64,000 bases of DNA from Littorina saxatilis. Lineage: Eukaryota; Mollusca; Gastropoda; Littorinimorpha; Littorinidae. The position numbers and the translations under genes were made by a program. The notes beneath the pieces are model-generated. The model saw only the letters and a list, made by a program, of their open reading frames with translations, was not told the DNA's origin and ran no database searches. Where the stretch lies: the NCBI RefSeq assembly GCF_037325665.1, contig NC_090245.1, positions 105,645,309 to 105,709,308 of the forward strand, given 5' to 3'. Below are positions 1 through 11,500 of the stretch, piece by piece. How positions within the stretch are numbered: the first letter of the stretch is position 1; every line of letters begins with the position of its first letter.

Positions 1-29
1 TACCTGCTGCACGAGCTGCCCTGGGGAAC

Positions 30-2843
30 GTGACCCCCGCGCTTCTCGCGAAGGCTCAGGATTCTGACCCGACCTTAGCTACTCCTCGGGAGCATGCGAA
101 GTCGGGGAAGGTGAAGCTGAGCGGGAAGCATGGGAGGTCAAGGTTCCTCAGGGACAAGAAGTTGCTCTACCGTGAGTTCAGCAACCAAGAAGGTACATTC
201 AAACAGGTTGTCGTGCCTCGCGAGTTTCGCGAGGGTGTCATGGCAACGGCACACGACTCGATTCTGGGAGGTCATCTTGGTACCAAGAAGACCACGGATC
301 GTGTCTGGCGCCACTTTTACTGGCCAGGCATCTGCACGGATGTCCGACGTTTCTGTGCGTCCTGCGATAAGTGCCAGAAGGTGGTTGCCAAAGGAAGGGT
401 GAGGAAGGTCCCCTTGGAGAAGATGCCGCTCATCGACGAACCCTTTCGTCGGGTGGCAGTGGACATCATCGGGCCCATCTTGCCTGCGTCTGAGGACGGA
501 AACAGATACATTTTGACCATGGTGGACTACGCTACTCGATACCCAGAGGCGATCCCTCTGAAATCGATTGAAGCCACGCGAGTAGCTGAGGCTCTGGTTA
601 CTATGTGGTCCCGGCTGGGAATTCCATCAGAGGTACTCACCGACAGAGGCACGCAGTTCACGGGAGGAGTGATGGCGGAGGCAGCACGACTGCTATCACT
701 GGAGCAGCACTTCACCACTCCTTACCATGCTCAGTGCAACGGACTGGTGGAAAGGTTCAATGGCACCTTGAAGACCATGCTGAGGAAACTAGCTCAGGAG
801 AAGCCACGCACGTGGGACAGGTACATCCCAGCATTGCTTTTTGCATACCGCGAGGTTCCTCAGGAGAGCTTGGGCTTTTCCCCATTTGAGTTGTTGTACG
901 GCAGACAGGTACGCGGTCCCATGGCTATCCTGCGTCAGGCTTGGACGGACGAAGAAGCCGACGAGGAGGTGCAGACGACAGCGACCTACATCGTAGAACT
1001 CAGGAACAGGATTGAAGAGACCTGCAAACTGGCTCAAGAGAACCTGGGAAGAGCAGCACAGCGTTACGCGCGAGGATTCGACCGCAAGGCACGGCCGCGC
1101 AGCTTCAAGATTGGAGAACGGGTGTTGCTACTTCTACCTGTCAAACACAACAAGCTACAACTGCAGTGGCAAGGACCTTTTGAGGTGACAGCGAAAGTGG
1201 GCCAGAACGACTACAGGATCGTCATGAACGGGAAAGCACGCCTGTACCACGCCAACCTGCTGCGCGCCTACATAGAAAGGACTGCCTACGGGGAAAAGGA
1301 CAAAGTGACAGAAGCAGTTGCTGTCGTGATGGACGAGACAACGGAAGAACAGGGAGGAGGACGTGTACCAGTTTGTCCGCTGGAGGCTAGTGAAGATCAC
1401 ACGGACGTGCACATCTCACCTGATCTTGGGGACGACCAGCAGGCGGACCTGCAAGAGATCCTGAAGGATGCAGCACGGGTCCTTACAGACATACCACTTC
1501 AGACGCATCTAGAGGAGTTTACCTTCGACTTGCTGGAGAAACAGCCAGTGAGGACGAAGCAGTATCCCATGCCTCATGCCCAGAAGGAGGTGGTCAGGAA
1601 AGAAATCGCCGACATGACGAAGTTGGGCGTCATCGAGCCAGCGAACTCTCCCTACAGTTCACCAATTGTGCTTGTGAAGAAGAAGGATGGACGCGTCAGG
1701 TTCTGTGTCGACTACCGGAAGCTGAACAAGATTACGGCGTTTGACGCGGAACCCATGCCTGATGTGGACTACCTCTTCAGTCACTTGGCCAAGGCCAAGT
1801 ACTTTTCCAAACTGGACCTCACCAAGGGATACTGGCAAATTCCAGTTGCCGAGGAAGATCGCCCAAAGACTGCATTTACCACTCCATTCGGCCAGTTCCA
1901 GTGGACAGTCATGCCTTTTGGTCTACAGAATGCAGGTGCCGTCTTCACTCGCATGATGAGGAAACTTTTGGAACCATTGAAGCGCGAGGACATCAGCAGT
2001 TTCATCGACGATGTGCTGATCGCGACAGAGACATGGACTGAACATCTCGACGCCCTGCGCGACGTGTTCGGAAGGTTGAAGGACGGAAATCTGGGAGCTA
2101 AACCGTCCAAGTGCTACTTGGGATTTCGGGAATTGTCTTTCCTGGGTCATGTTGTCGGCGAGGGATTGCTCGTTCCAGAGGACGACAAGATCCAGAAGAT
2201 TCGGGAGGCGGAGCCACCGCGCACGAAGAAAGAAGTCAGGTCTTTCCTGGGCCTAGCCAGCTTCTACAGACGCTTCATCCCGCACTTTGCCGAAATCGCA
2301 CTACCACTGACCAACCTTACCAAGAAACTACAACCGACCGTTGTAGTGTGGACTGAGGAATGCAGCTCCGCATTCAACACCCTGAAGAGGCGACTCACCA
2401 GTCAGCCTATTCTCCGACTACCAGACCTGAACAAGGACTTCGTGCTGAGGACAGACGCTTCAGGAAAAGGACTTGGGGCAGTGTTGCTTCAGGAGACAGA
2501 GGGGTTTTTGCACCCTGTTTGTTTCGCCAGCCGTAAGCTGACCTCGGCCGAGGCAGCGTATGCAACGGTTGAACGCGAGTGTCTCGCCATTGTCTGGGGC
2601 ATCCAGAAGTTCGAAGCGTACCTGTACGGACGACCTTTCTGTCTGGAGACGGACCATCAACCTCTGCAATATCTTCAGGTTGCAAGGTTGGCAAACGCCA
2701 GACTTATGCGCTGGGCGTTGATTCTCCAACCGTACCAATTCACGGTACGCGTCATACCGGGCGCCAACAATGTTGGAGCTGACTTTCTCTCTCGGGCTGG
2801 AGAGGAGAACATGACTGTGAGCGAAACCGAGGTTTCGTCTTGA
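30..2843 (+). CDS. pol frame of Gmr1-like element: integrase, RT, RNase H
   Basis: The frame is open to the window edge, so position 30 is not a true start. In order it shows an integrase zinc-binding region (His75, His82, Cys112, Cys115), an integrase core with the D-D-35-E pattern (Asp145, Asp205, Glu241), a GPF-type module near residue 395, a reverse transcriptase from about residue 510 with the FIDDV box (Asp660-Asp661), and RNase H from about residue 805 (TDASG). It ends shortly before the purine tract and LTR. The similarity of the RT and integrase to Ty3/gypsy proteins is strong. The domain order points to the Gmr1 group. Gag and protease are not in the window. Confidence 0.85.
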   Translation: MTPALLAKAQDSDPTLATPREHAKSGKVKLSGKHGRSRFLRDKKLLYREFSNQEGTFKQVVVPREFREGVMATAHDSILGGHLGTKKTTDRVWRHFYWPGICTDVRRFCASCDKCQKVVAKGRVRKVPLEKMPLIDEPFRRVAVDIIGPILPASEDGNRYILTMVDYATRYPEAIPLKSIEATRVAEALVTMWSRLGIPSEVLTDRGTQFTGGVMAEAARLLSLEQHFTTPYHAQCNGLVERFNGTLKTMLRKLAQEKPRTWDRYIPALLFAYREVPQESLGFSPFELLYGRQVRGPMAILRQAWTDEEADEEVQTTATYIVELRNRIEETCKLAQENLGRAAQRYARGFDRKARPRSFKIGERVLLLLPVKHNKLQLQWQGPFEVTAKVGQNDYRIVMNGKARLYHANLLRAYIERTAYGEKDKVTEAVAVVMDETTEEQGGGRVPVCPLEASEDHTDVHISPDLGDDQQADLQEILKDAARVLTDIPLQTHLEEFTFDLLEKQPVRTKQYPMPHAQKEVVRKEIADMTKLGVIEPANSPYSSPIVLVKKKDGRVRFCVDYRKLNKITAFDAEPMPDVDYLFSHLAKAKYFSKLDLTKGYWQIPVAEEDRPKTAFTTPFGQFQWTVMPFGLQNAGAVFTRMMRKLLEPLKREDISSFIDDVLIATETWTEHLDALRDVFGRLKDGNLGAKPSKCYLGFRELSFLGHVVGEGLLVPEDDKIQKIREAEPPRTKKEVRSFLGLASFYRRFIPHFAEIALPLTNLTKKLQPTVVVWTEECSSAFNTLKRRLTSQPILRLPDLNKDFVLRTDASGKGLGAVLLQETEGFLHPVCFASRKLTSAEAAYATVERECLAIVWGIQKFEAYLYGRPFCLETDHQPLQYLQVARLANARLMRWALILQPYQFTVRVIPGANNVGADFLSRAGEENMTVSETEVSS

Positions 2844-2855
2844 AGAGGGGAGGTG

Positions 2856-4425
2856 TGTCACGATCGGGTGACAGAGACCAAGAAAGTGTCACTCAGTGGA
2901 GTGCCTGTTCTTGGTCGTGTATGATAGAAAGCGCCTGTGCGTGATATTGGGTTACAGCAGAGTTTGCTGACGGTGCTCTACGAGCACGGATGTTTTGTAT
3001 CGCACGAGTTTTACAGTGGAGGTTTCTGCTGTCATAGCTAGGGCTGACGGTTTTTCGCTGACAGCGCACACGGGATTTTCACGGATTGAGTTTCTCGTGT
3101 CTTTTTCTGCTTGGGAGGCAGAATTGTGTATAGCTGGACTGGGTTTTGGGACAAGGTCAGTCACGTGTATTTGGCTAGGTGGTCTGTCAGAGACTCAAGG
3201 ACGGCACACTTGACACCCAGCGGCAGAAGGGGAAGGATCGTATACACAGTTTCTAGAGTATGATGGTTTTTCACCGAGTATTATATTCGGCACTCTAGGG
3301 GAACTTCCACTAGTTTTTCCTTTCTCCCTGCCACGTATTTTGCTGAGGACAAGTCGTCAATTTTCCTTCGTCGGCGATGGCTTTCGCATAAGGATTCGAC
3401 AAGGGGTTCTGGACGGTTTTGGTCACTGTTGACGAACAGAGGCTGGTCCAGGGAGGAAGCGGACTTTGCTTCCATTGAGAGTACAATCATAGGCTTTTGA
3501 GGTAATAAATCATTATTTAACGCTGTTGATGAGTCTGTGTTGTGGAATGAAATACTCTCTGTTGTTCTTTCCAGGTTAGCGCATAATTTACTCTCTGTGA
3601 CGCTAAAATACTAATCTGTATATGGTTTTTGCAGATAGGGAGAGAAGGACGGAAAATGACTGTTTTGTTGTTGTAAAAAGTCCATTTTGTGCAGGCCCAC
3701 GTGCTCGATGAGATATTTAAAGATGACATGTTTTAAGGTGGTGGGTGAGGGGTAGCTGACATGTTTAGTGCACCGATGCTTTCTGTTTGCAGCCTTCGTT
3801 TCGTTTCGCTTCGTTCGCCTCGCTTCGTTACGTTCCTGTAACATCTGCACGGCTGACTCTGGCGGGAACTGTTGAGGCTACGCTAACCAGGAGACCGGCT
3901 AACCAGGAGACCGGCTAACCAGCGGACCGGCTAACCGGCAGCGGACCGGCTAACCAGCGAACCGACTAACCAGCATACCGGCTAAGCAGCAGCAGCAGAG
4001 ATAAAGCTAAGTGCACCATGTCGTACGCACCCCGTTGACCACCGTTGTCTTTTCGTATCTATGATTTCATTGGAGTAGTGACAACGTGGGGTGTGTGACA
4101 CCTGCACGAACTAGGGCTTTTCGGACAGAACATTCTCATTTAACTATATTTACACGGGTTCAGCGTGTTCCTATAATTTTCTACATACTACTGGCATTTT
4201 GTCAGTGAACACTGGTTTTTTACGTGTTGAGAACGTAAAAGGAACATATTTTGAGTGAAGGCTCGAGGGAGGTGGAGAGTTTATACATAAACAGGCGTCT
4301 GAAACTTATACTTTTGTTGACTCTATTTAATTGTATGACTGCGAGAGTGGATCGTGGTGTGGTTAGTTAATTAGTAGTAATTAACCGGTTCATAATCACC
4401 TTGAGTGATATATTGAAACGTGACA
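2856..4425 (+). repeat. 3' LTR of the Gmr1-like element
   Basis: The left end TGTCACGATCG follows the purine-rich tract after pol. The right end GTGACA at 4425 abuts sequence shared with the regions upstream of hexosaminidase copies 2 and 3 (35514 and about 61955). The minus-strand solo LTR at 55630-58459 matches over both ends, which rules out the internal GTGACA at 4100 as the terminus. A short minisatellite built on ACCGGCTAACCAG lies inside it near 3880-3990 and is not evident in the solo LTR. Confidence 0.8.
3878..3995 (+). repeat. Minisatellite inside the LTR
   Basis: About seven imperfect copies of a 13-18 base unit (core GACCGGCTAACCAG) followed by a short AGC run. The matching part of the solo LTR (about 57400-57520) has different sequence, so the array is probably specific to this LTR copy. 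Confidence 0.6.
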
Positions 4426-4431
4426 CACAGA

Positions 4432-5020
4432 CACACGATGCTGAGAATTTTGGCCGGTTTTTCACTCTCTTTCCCTCAGGACCTTCATCAACTGTGGTTT
4501 CTGTTGTTTACGTCCAACAGACAAGAATAAAGAGCTCAGTGCAGTTTCATGTTGGCATCTTCACATGTACTCCACTCCTGACCAAAACTAACCCCCCCCC
4601 CCCTCCTGATGGGTACACGTGCACTCAAGTTATCAGTGAATATTGCTATTTTATATGTTACGTGGATTTCCATTGGTCAATTGGGCAAAACTGAGCTCAG
4701 TGCAAAAGTGATATCGACGACATTTCCGTCGATCGACGACCTCTTTATTGCTTCCCCACTTCAAAAACAAAAACACCTAAATTTAAAAACATACAAATAT
4801 ATATGAAAATGTAATGATCCCAGAATTTAGTTGAGCAAGTGACTAAAGACTTTTTGAAAGAAAAGACATTTTGAAATACTGAAAAGTACAAGAAAAGAGT
4901 CAACAAAAAGAAATAATAATCAGAGGGAGGGATATGGAACAGCCAAAATTGAGACAAATACTTTTGTAATTTCTTTACAGTAAATACAAACTGTCCTGAG
5001 AATTAGCAATATATCTAACA
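4432..5020. repeat. Start of the duplicated unit, upstream of copy 1
   Basis: This stretch is shared nearly base for base with 35514-36111 (copy 2), and much of it with 61955-62690 (copy 3), where part runs in the opposite direction. It holds a C-run of variable length (near 4592), a short palindromic GATATCGACGACATTTCCGT segment near 4711 and an AT-rich block. A 70-residue minus-strand frame at 4745-4957 recurs with the repeat but resembles no protein I know. I see no gene. It behaves as a repeat that now forms the upstream flank of each hexosaminidase copy. Confidence 0.55.
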
Positions 5021-5021
5021 T

Positions 5022-5322
5022 TGACTGACTGTGTGATGATATCTTCTGCTATTGGTCTGTTTCGACAGTGATATCAAAATCTCGACCTCTGGTCTCGATT
5101 TTGATATCACTGTCTCAACAGACCATAGCAGAAGATATCATCACACAGTCCGTCAATATTGGGTAACAAGTTCTCATCCATCACACAGCAGCCAGGCTGC
5201 ATTACCCAATATTGACGGACTGTCTGATGATATCTTCTGCTATGGTCAGTTGAGACAGTGATATCAAGATTTTGATATCACTGTCGAAACGGACCAATAG
5301 CAGAAGATATCACACAGACATC
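5022..5322. repeat. Multi-arm palindrome upstream of copy 1
   Basis: Three nested or adjacent inverted repeats lie end to end. The first pairs TGATGATATCTTCTGCTAT with its complement across a GATTTTGATATCACTGTC stem. The second pairs AATATTGGGTAA with TTACCCAATATT. The third repeats the first motif. The whole could fold into a cruciform or long RNA hairpins. The same structure sits at 36112-36410 and, rearranged, at 62150-62310 and 62690-62815. It looks like a foldback or MITE-type element that predates the gene duplication. Confidence 0.65.
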
Positions 5323-5493
5323 TGGATGACTTGTCCTACAAGTGCAGCGTAACAGACAGATACAGATACAGATACACAGTCAGTCAATGTTAGATATATT
5401 GCTAATTCTCTGGACATTTTCGGGGATTGTTGACCCTTTGTGCCAACCATAGCTAGGATTTTGCGAGAGTAGCCGAACGTGCCTGTGGGAGGT

Positions 5494-5526
5494 TCACGTG
5501 ATTTTCTGTTTGCATAGTCACATGAC
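5494..5526. promoter_or_regulatory. Two CLEAR-like E-boxes, copy 1
   Basis: TCACGTGA lies at 5494-5501 and GTCACATGAC at 5517-5526, 16-49 bases before the chosen start codon. The CLEAR site of lysosomal genes is GTCACGTGAC: the first box matches its eight-base core and the second differs at one position. HEXA and HEXB are known CLEAR-network genes in vertebrates. Both boxes are intact in all three copies. Function in this animal is inferred, and the transcription start is not visible. Confidence 0.5.
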
Positions 5527-5542
5527 ATCTAACCTTTCCAAA

Positions 5543-8500
5543 ATGGTGGAAGGATCAAGGAAGATGGTTTCGTTTCTCTTTGTTTTGTCTCTGTTTTCTG
5601 CATTGTCTGACGCAAAACTCTCTGTGACACCCACAAAGGGTGTACCATGGCCAATGCCTATGGACTACAAAACTACCGGCAAGCAGAACACTGTTGATGC
5701 TGCCAGTTTTGGTTTTACCACTCGAAGTGTTGAGTGCGACATTTTGCTGGATGCATACGTTCGCTACAGAGAAGCGATCTTTGGGCGAAATGCCGACAGA
5801 TTCCATGCCATGCGTCAAAGGTAAACTGTAAATGTTAGTTACTGTAGTAAGAATATAATTATATAGAACTTCGCAATCCGAGTGTACAGTATGTATTGCT
5901 TTTTTACAACCTGTTTAAATTTTAGCTTTTTTTTTATTTAGGCCCCCCCAAAAAATAGGTGTGGTTACGGTAACATAGCCAAAAAAAATAGGGTAGGTAG
6001 GTAGGCAATCACTTTTTTTTTATTTAAACTTTTTTTTTAATGTGTACAAATTAAACCTACTTGACAGGGAAATAAGTGTGCGACTCGGGCGCTTTCGCTT
6101 TCATTGCGTTTTTTGCACTTTTGTTTTGTTTTTGTTTTTTTGTTTTGACAAATGTAATAAAAAGTTATAGGATTGGCCCCTAAAAATAGGGTAGGTCGGG
6201 TTACCGTAACCACACCTATTTTATTTTAGGCCTTAGACATTCAGTGGGCATAAAACATTTGCTCCAGAATTAATTCTGATTTTTTTGGTAAGTGATTTAA
6301 CCTTTCTTCAACCAGTATTGAAGAATGACATAGGTTTTGTCTTTCTTGGGATATTGCAGTCCCAAGTTTGTGCAGATGTTCAGCCAGGAGGGAGATATCG
6401 GCGAAGTGTCTGTGGATGTGTCCAAACCTTGTCAGGGCTCCTACCCAAGCCTGGAGTCAGATGAGTCCTGTAAGTCAGAAAAAGAGTTATTTAAATTTGA
6501 AGTCACTGACCTCTTTCTTCAGTTTTACTGTCTGTCAAGGCTGTTATTATTATTATCTGTAGTACAAGTAGTAGTTATCAGACTAGCAGCTCGAAGAGGC
6601 CTCGTGGCCTAAAACTAATAGTAAAAGTATAAGATATTCCATTTCATGATATTGATCATGACTGGTTTACATTCAGTTGGAGTTGTGTTTTGTTAATTAT
6701 CATTCAATAAATTTAACACATTCTTTTCATAATTGTTGGGACTTGTTCCAGAGATTTTTTGTATGATTTGAAAAGAAAACTTAACGGCAAAAGTAAGCGG
6801 AAGCTTTTCTTTGGTGGAGCGTACAAAAATGTGCTAGAGTATGCCTTTTTACATTTATTTTATCATATGTTCAAGTATGCTTCAGATGGTGTACTGATGA
6901 AGCTCCTGGATAGATTACATATATATCTTTATAAGATAAAACAAAGTGTGTTTTCAATTTCAGGCCATGGTTTTTTGTTTTTTTTAACAGATCAGTTACC
7001 TCATCAACTTTTTCAATAAAATACAGAAATACTTAATATATGAATATGATGTGCATGTACGTGTCTGGACAAGGAGCACATGTGGATTATTTGTTGCATT
7101 AAAAGCAAGAGTATTCACTTTTTCCTTACCCATACAAACCTGACAGTCTGAAATCGGGGGGGGTCTTAAAAGGGGGGTTCCACTGTATCTTCTGATAGTG
7201 ATGGTTTTGTTCCAGATTCACTGAGTGTGGCTAATGGCCAGGTCATGATCTCAGCACAAGAAGTGTGGGGGGCGCTGTGGGGACTGGAGACGTTCGTTCA
7301 GCTTGTCTACAAATCTGACACAGGGGAGGTAAGTGATTTTCAGTGGAGCACGCAAGAAGTTAAAAATAGAGAGTTGGAGTGTGGTAGTCGCAGATTTTGC
7401 TGTGTGTGTGTGTGTGTAGTCATATGTATATGCTGTGCCAAATTGAAATTGCAGATTTCGAGGAATCGGCAACATTGTTGCCCATTTCAAGTAATCAGCA
7501 AAACGCTGCCTATTTCACGAAATCAGCAGCCAGTCCAAAACTTAGCGCTTGCATTGCTTTATCTCCCTATCATGGTTTTTATGGTCTTTGTTGGTCAGTA
7601 CATAACTCTGAAAATGCACCCTAAAAATACACTTCCTGCGGTAACTTGCCATAACATCAATTATTGCGATATATTTTAGTTATTCATGAGTGGGTGGGTG
7701 GAGGGGATGGGCTAGTTCTAATTATGCATTAGATTATAAAATTGTATTCTGTGTAGACCCCTCCACCAGCATCTTAGACCACTCTTTGTACATTTTCTTT
7801 TAATAGATGATTGTCATTTGTTTTACCTCATGTCTGCCCTGCGTGTGATGGTGTGATCGTGACTGCTGTAGTGTGGGCGTGTGTGTGTTGGTGTGTATGT
7901 CAGTGTATGTGTGGGCGTGTGTGTGTGTGTGTCAGTGTGTGTGTGGGTGTGTGTGTGTGTGTGCGTGATTTTACCAACACTACGCTAAATTCCTTGTGCT
8001 TTAAATGTTTTTTAATGTCACTTGGCTCAATAAATACTGTATTCTGTATTCTGTATCTATTCATTCAAGCAAGTAGTTGTTTGTGTGTGGTGATACTGAT
8101 ACCCTAGGAATATGAGAACTTAAAAACCCAAAATTGGCTGCCGACTTTGCGAGATAAGCAAGTTTTAGAAGCCTTTGTGCATAATCGGCAAAATGCTGCT
8201 GTTTTTGCAAAATGGGCAGCGTTTTGCCGATTATGCAAAATGGGCAAAAATGTTGCTGATTCTGCGAATTCAGCAATTCGGTGAACTGGGCACAACGTAT
8301 ATGTGTGAATGTGTGTTTGTTCATGCATATATTTTGAGTTTGTGTTGCTGGCTGTGCACAACTAAGATGTTTGTAACACAAGACGTTTGAAACCTCGTGG
8401 TATTTACAAGCACACAAAAATTGAAGAATGGGGCAAAACAGTTAACAATAAGGCCCCCGCCAAAAAATAGTCTGTTTACGGTATCCCGACCGACCTTTAT

Positions 8501-11500
8501 TTTTTCGCGCGACCCTAGACTTTTTTTTGGCATTTGGGGGAAAAAAAAAAAAGTCTTTGTTTTTTGGCAAAATAACTTAAACATGTTTTTTTGGAGAAAA
8601 AAAAATCCTGGCCTACCGACACTATTTTTTTGGCCTATGTTACCGTAAACAGGCTTTTTTTTTGTTTTGGCCTAACAGAAGTGTGGATAATTAAGCAGCA
8701 CATGATATGAACTCCACGCTTGTTGCAGTATGTGGTGAACGACACAATCATCTCTGACAAGCCTCGCTTTGCCCACCGTGGTTTGCTGCTGGACACATCA
8801 CGCCACTTCTTATCCACAAGAATTCTCCTCCGCAACCTGGTGAGACAAGTCTTAATTGTACAGTGGTGCCTGCAATTTGCAGCCCCTCTTATGAGAGAAC
8901 ACCTCCCAAGAAAGGACACAATCTGTAGACCCTTTGTCTATTATCTTTGGCAAAATTTACTTGTCAGGACAGACCACCTGCAATGTAAGGACAGTTTCGG
9001 CTGTTCCCCAGGGTGTCTTCTCATTGCAGGTGCAATTGTAATTTGTCTTGAATTATTTGTGGAGTTGTCATTAACAATGAAAGCACCCCCCGCGGGTTAG
9101 GGGGAGTCCCATATTGGTTGGGACGAGAAAGAATTTACCCGATGCTAACCAGCATGTCGTAAGAGGCGACTAACAGGTTCTGTTTCTCCTTTTACCCTTG
9201 TTAAGCGTTTCTTGTATAGAATATAGTCAATGTTTGTAAAGATTTTAGTCAAGCAGTATGTAAGAAATGTTACGTCCTTTGTACTGGAAACTTGCATTAA
9301 ATAACATATTCTTACTACAACTCACATAAATAGCATTAACTTCAGTTTGATGCGTAAGACATTGAAGTACTAACCCTGGAAACAGGGGGAGGTAACCCCC
9401 AAATCAAAACAAAACCTTGACAACAAGGCCCTGGTAGTTACCTCCCCTCACCGGTAGCCCGCGCATGCGCGGCACATATCACCGGCAAACGCATTCCCTT
9501 CTTCAACACCGTGCTGTACAGACGTGTTGGTACTTGCTGGGCTTTTCAGCCTTGGGTCTCCTGTGAGGACGACCTTTTGACCCTGGTTCATCTTGCTAGC
9601 TGTTGGTGAGATCTTTCTGGTTTACAACGTTTGTTTATGGTAACTGTTCACTTGTGAAAATGTCTTTCTCCGTTTCTCGGAGTTTGTTTTGGTTTTCACT
9701 TGGGCGGGAGAGAGCTGTTGCTCTCTCAGACATGTTTTGTCTCTCCCGCTGAGCAGTTATTTTGTTGTTCAAGCCTAGTCTAGTGACTTATCTGTAACGT
9801 TTTCTTGTTATAGCTTGTGCCGCCATTTGCATTTGTTGGTAAATGGCGTCGTACTTTGTGCTCCGTCTTACGGAGTCGTTCTGTTTACACGGATTTTACT
9901 GTAGTGCTGCCAGGCGGGTGACTTTCGTTTTCCCGCCTAGCAGTTATTTTGTTGTTCAAGCTTAGTCTAGTGACTTATCTGTAACGTTTTCTTGTTATAG
10001 CTTGTGCCGCCATTTGCATTTGTTGGTAAATGGCTTTGTACTTCGTGCTCCGTCTTACGGAGTTGTACTTTTAATTCGGCGACTTTTACTGTAGTGCTGC
10101 CAGACAGGCGACTTTCGTTTCCCTGCTGAGCAGTGTGTTCTTTCGTTAAGCTTAAGTCTAGTGACTTACTCCTTACAGGCTTGGTTGAGCTTGCGCCGCC
10201 TTTGTTCGTGTAATGTTAAAGCTTGTTCTCCGTTTTCGGAGTTGTAGTTTCAACATGGCGGTCTTTAGCGTTAGCTCTGTCGGGCAGGGTACTTTGTTAC
10301 CTGCTGAGCAGTTTGTTCTGTTGTGTAAGCTTAGGTCTTATGACTTATCTTTTACAGATTATTTTGTCTTTACCTGTGCCGACCTTTGTGTGTTGGTATT
10401 CTGTTTTTTACTACATGTCTCCGTCTTGACGGAGTTCTAGTCGTCAACATGGCGGACTTGCGTTGTGACGTGCCGCCATTTGCATTTTTTTTCTGCCGGT
10501 TGTTGAACTTTTAGCTCCGTTTTCTGGAGTTTTTTGTTGCTTCAACCTAGTGTAGGCAGTGCCCGGTGTTACGGGTGCATGCCGCCATTTGCATTAAATT
10601 ACATATTCCTACTCCGAATCACATGTAGCAGTTGACTCAGTCTAAAGTGCTAGGTCTGAAAAGGCTACCCGTCTAAGGGGAGCAACCCCAACTAAAAAAG
10701 TGTAAACGTAGCTATGGTAATGACGACGCACCCAGGGAGTTACCTCCCCTCCTGCGTACTACGTCACTACTGCTACTGACCACGTGACCCCTATCATTCG
10801 ACACTTCAGCTTTCTAGGGAGCAGGTCGTGAATTTTTTGGCTCTAGTGGAAGTTCGCTGTTTGGTGTTTGCTTAGACACCCACCGGCACCCACACCCGTC
10901 TCTTCACCCGCTGCACTGGTAGTTGGTGAGCTCGTTCCTTTACTTGTATCGAACGTAATTTTCTGTTGCTACTTGAAATTTTCGGCCACGTGTTGGTCAC
11001 GTATTTTGTGGTAGCCATTTTGGAATTTTGTGTCTCCATTTTGTTGTCAGCATGTCTGACGGAGACAAAAAGCGCGAGCGCGGCAAGGCTGATGTGAAAG
11101 GGAAAATTAAACCCAAGTCTTCCACTTCTGTCCCTAAGCCTATTTTGGTTGTTGTTTCTGACGCGGCTAACAATACTGTTATGACGGTCCCTATTTCTGC
11201 CCCAAATGACCAGCCGGTTGTGGGGCAGTCTAATCAACCTACGCGTACCGTTGTTTCTCGCTCGTCTTCTCTGCCGCTTGCAGATTCGACGGCGCTGGTT
11301 TCATCGTTGCTTTCTTCGCTGGTTCCCGAGCTTCGCACGTTGGTGAGAGAGGAGATGGTGCGTTCTCAGCCTTCGACTTCCGTTGTCCCGTCGATGGCTT
11401 CCTTTCCGCTTCCGGCTGTGACGCTGTCCTTGACCGAGGCGGTTGCTTCTGTGCCTTCTACCGCTGTGGTTGGCGACGCAAGTAAGTTGGGCTGGTCCGT

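Larger units (their letters stand above)
1..4425 (+). mobile_element. Gmr1-like Ty3/gypsy LTR retrotransposon, 3' part
   Basis: This is the 3' half of an LTR retrotransposon fossil whose 5' half lies outside the window. Visible parts are one long pol frame (integrase, then reverse transcriptase, then RNase H), a purine-rich tract just before 2856, and a 3' LTR of about 1.57 kb from 2856 to 4425 with TGTCAC...GTGACA ends. Integrase lying before reverse transcriptase is unusual for Ty3/gypsy elements and is the known hallmark of the Gmr1 group. The visible pol frame looks whole and the element looks young. It sits directly upstream of the conserved upstream region of hexosaminidase copy 1. A solo LTR of the same family at 55630-58459 on the minus strand supports both LTR ends. 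Confidence 0.85.

Noticed and set aside
4081-4100. LTR end at the internal GTGTGTGACA
   Set aside because: Similarity to the solo LTR continues about 325 bases further, to GTGACA at 4425.
4480-4530. Terminal exon of an unknown upstream gene (TTTCCCTCAG acceptor followed by AATAAA)
   Set aside because: No matching upstream exon is visible, the frame is not recognisable and the block behaves as repeat sequence. One transcript read would reopen the question.
4745-4957. A 70-residue minus-strand frame conserved in copies 1 and 2 and, reversed, at copy 3
   Set aside because: It travels with a repeated AT-rich block, has biased low-complexity composition and resembles no protein. Conservation is explained by recent duplication.
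7227-7679. 150-residue frame as a separate gene
   Set aside because: Its first part is exon 3 of hexosaminidase and the rest is read-through into the intron past a good GTAAGT donor.
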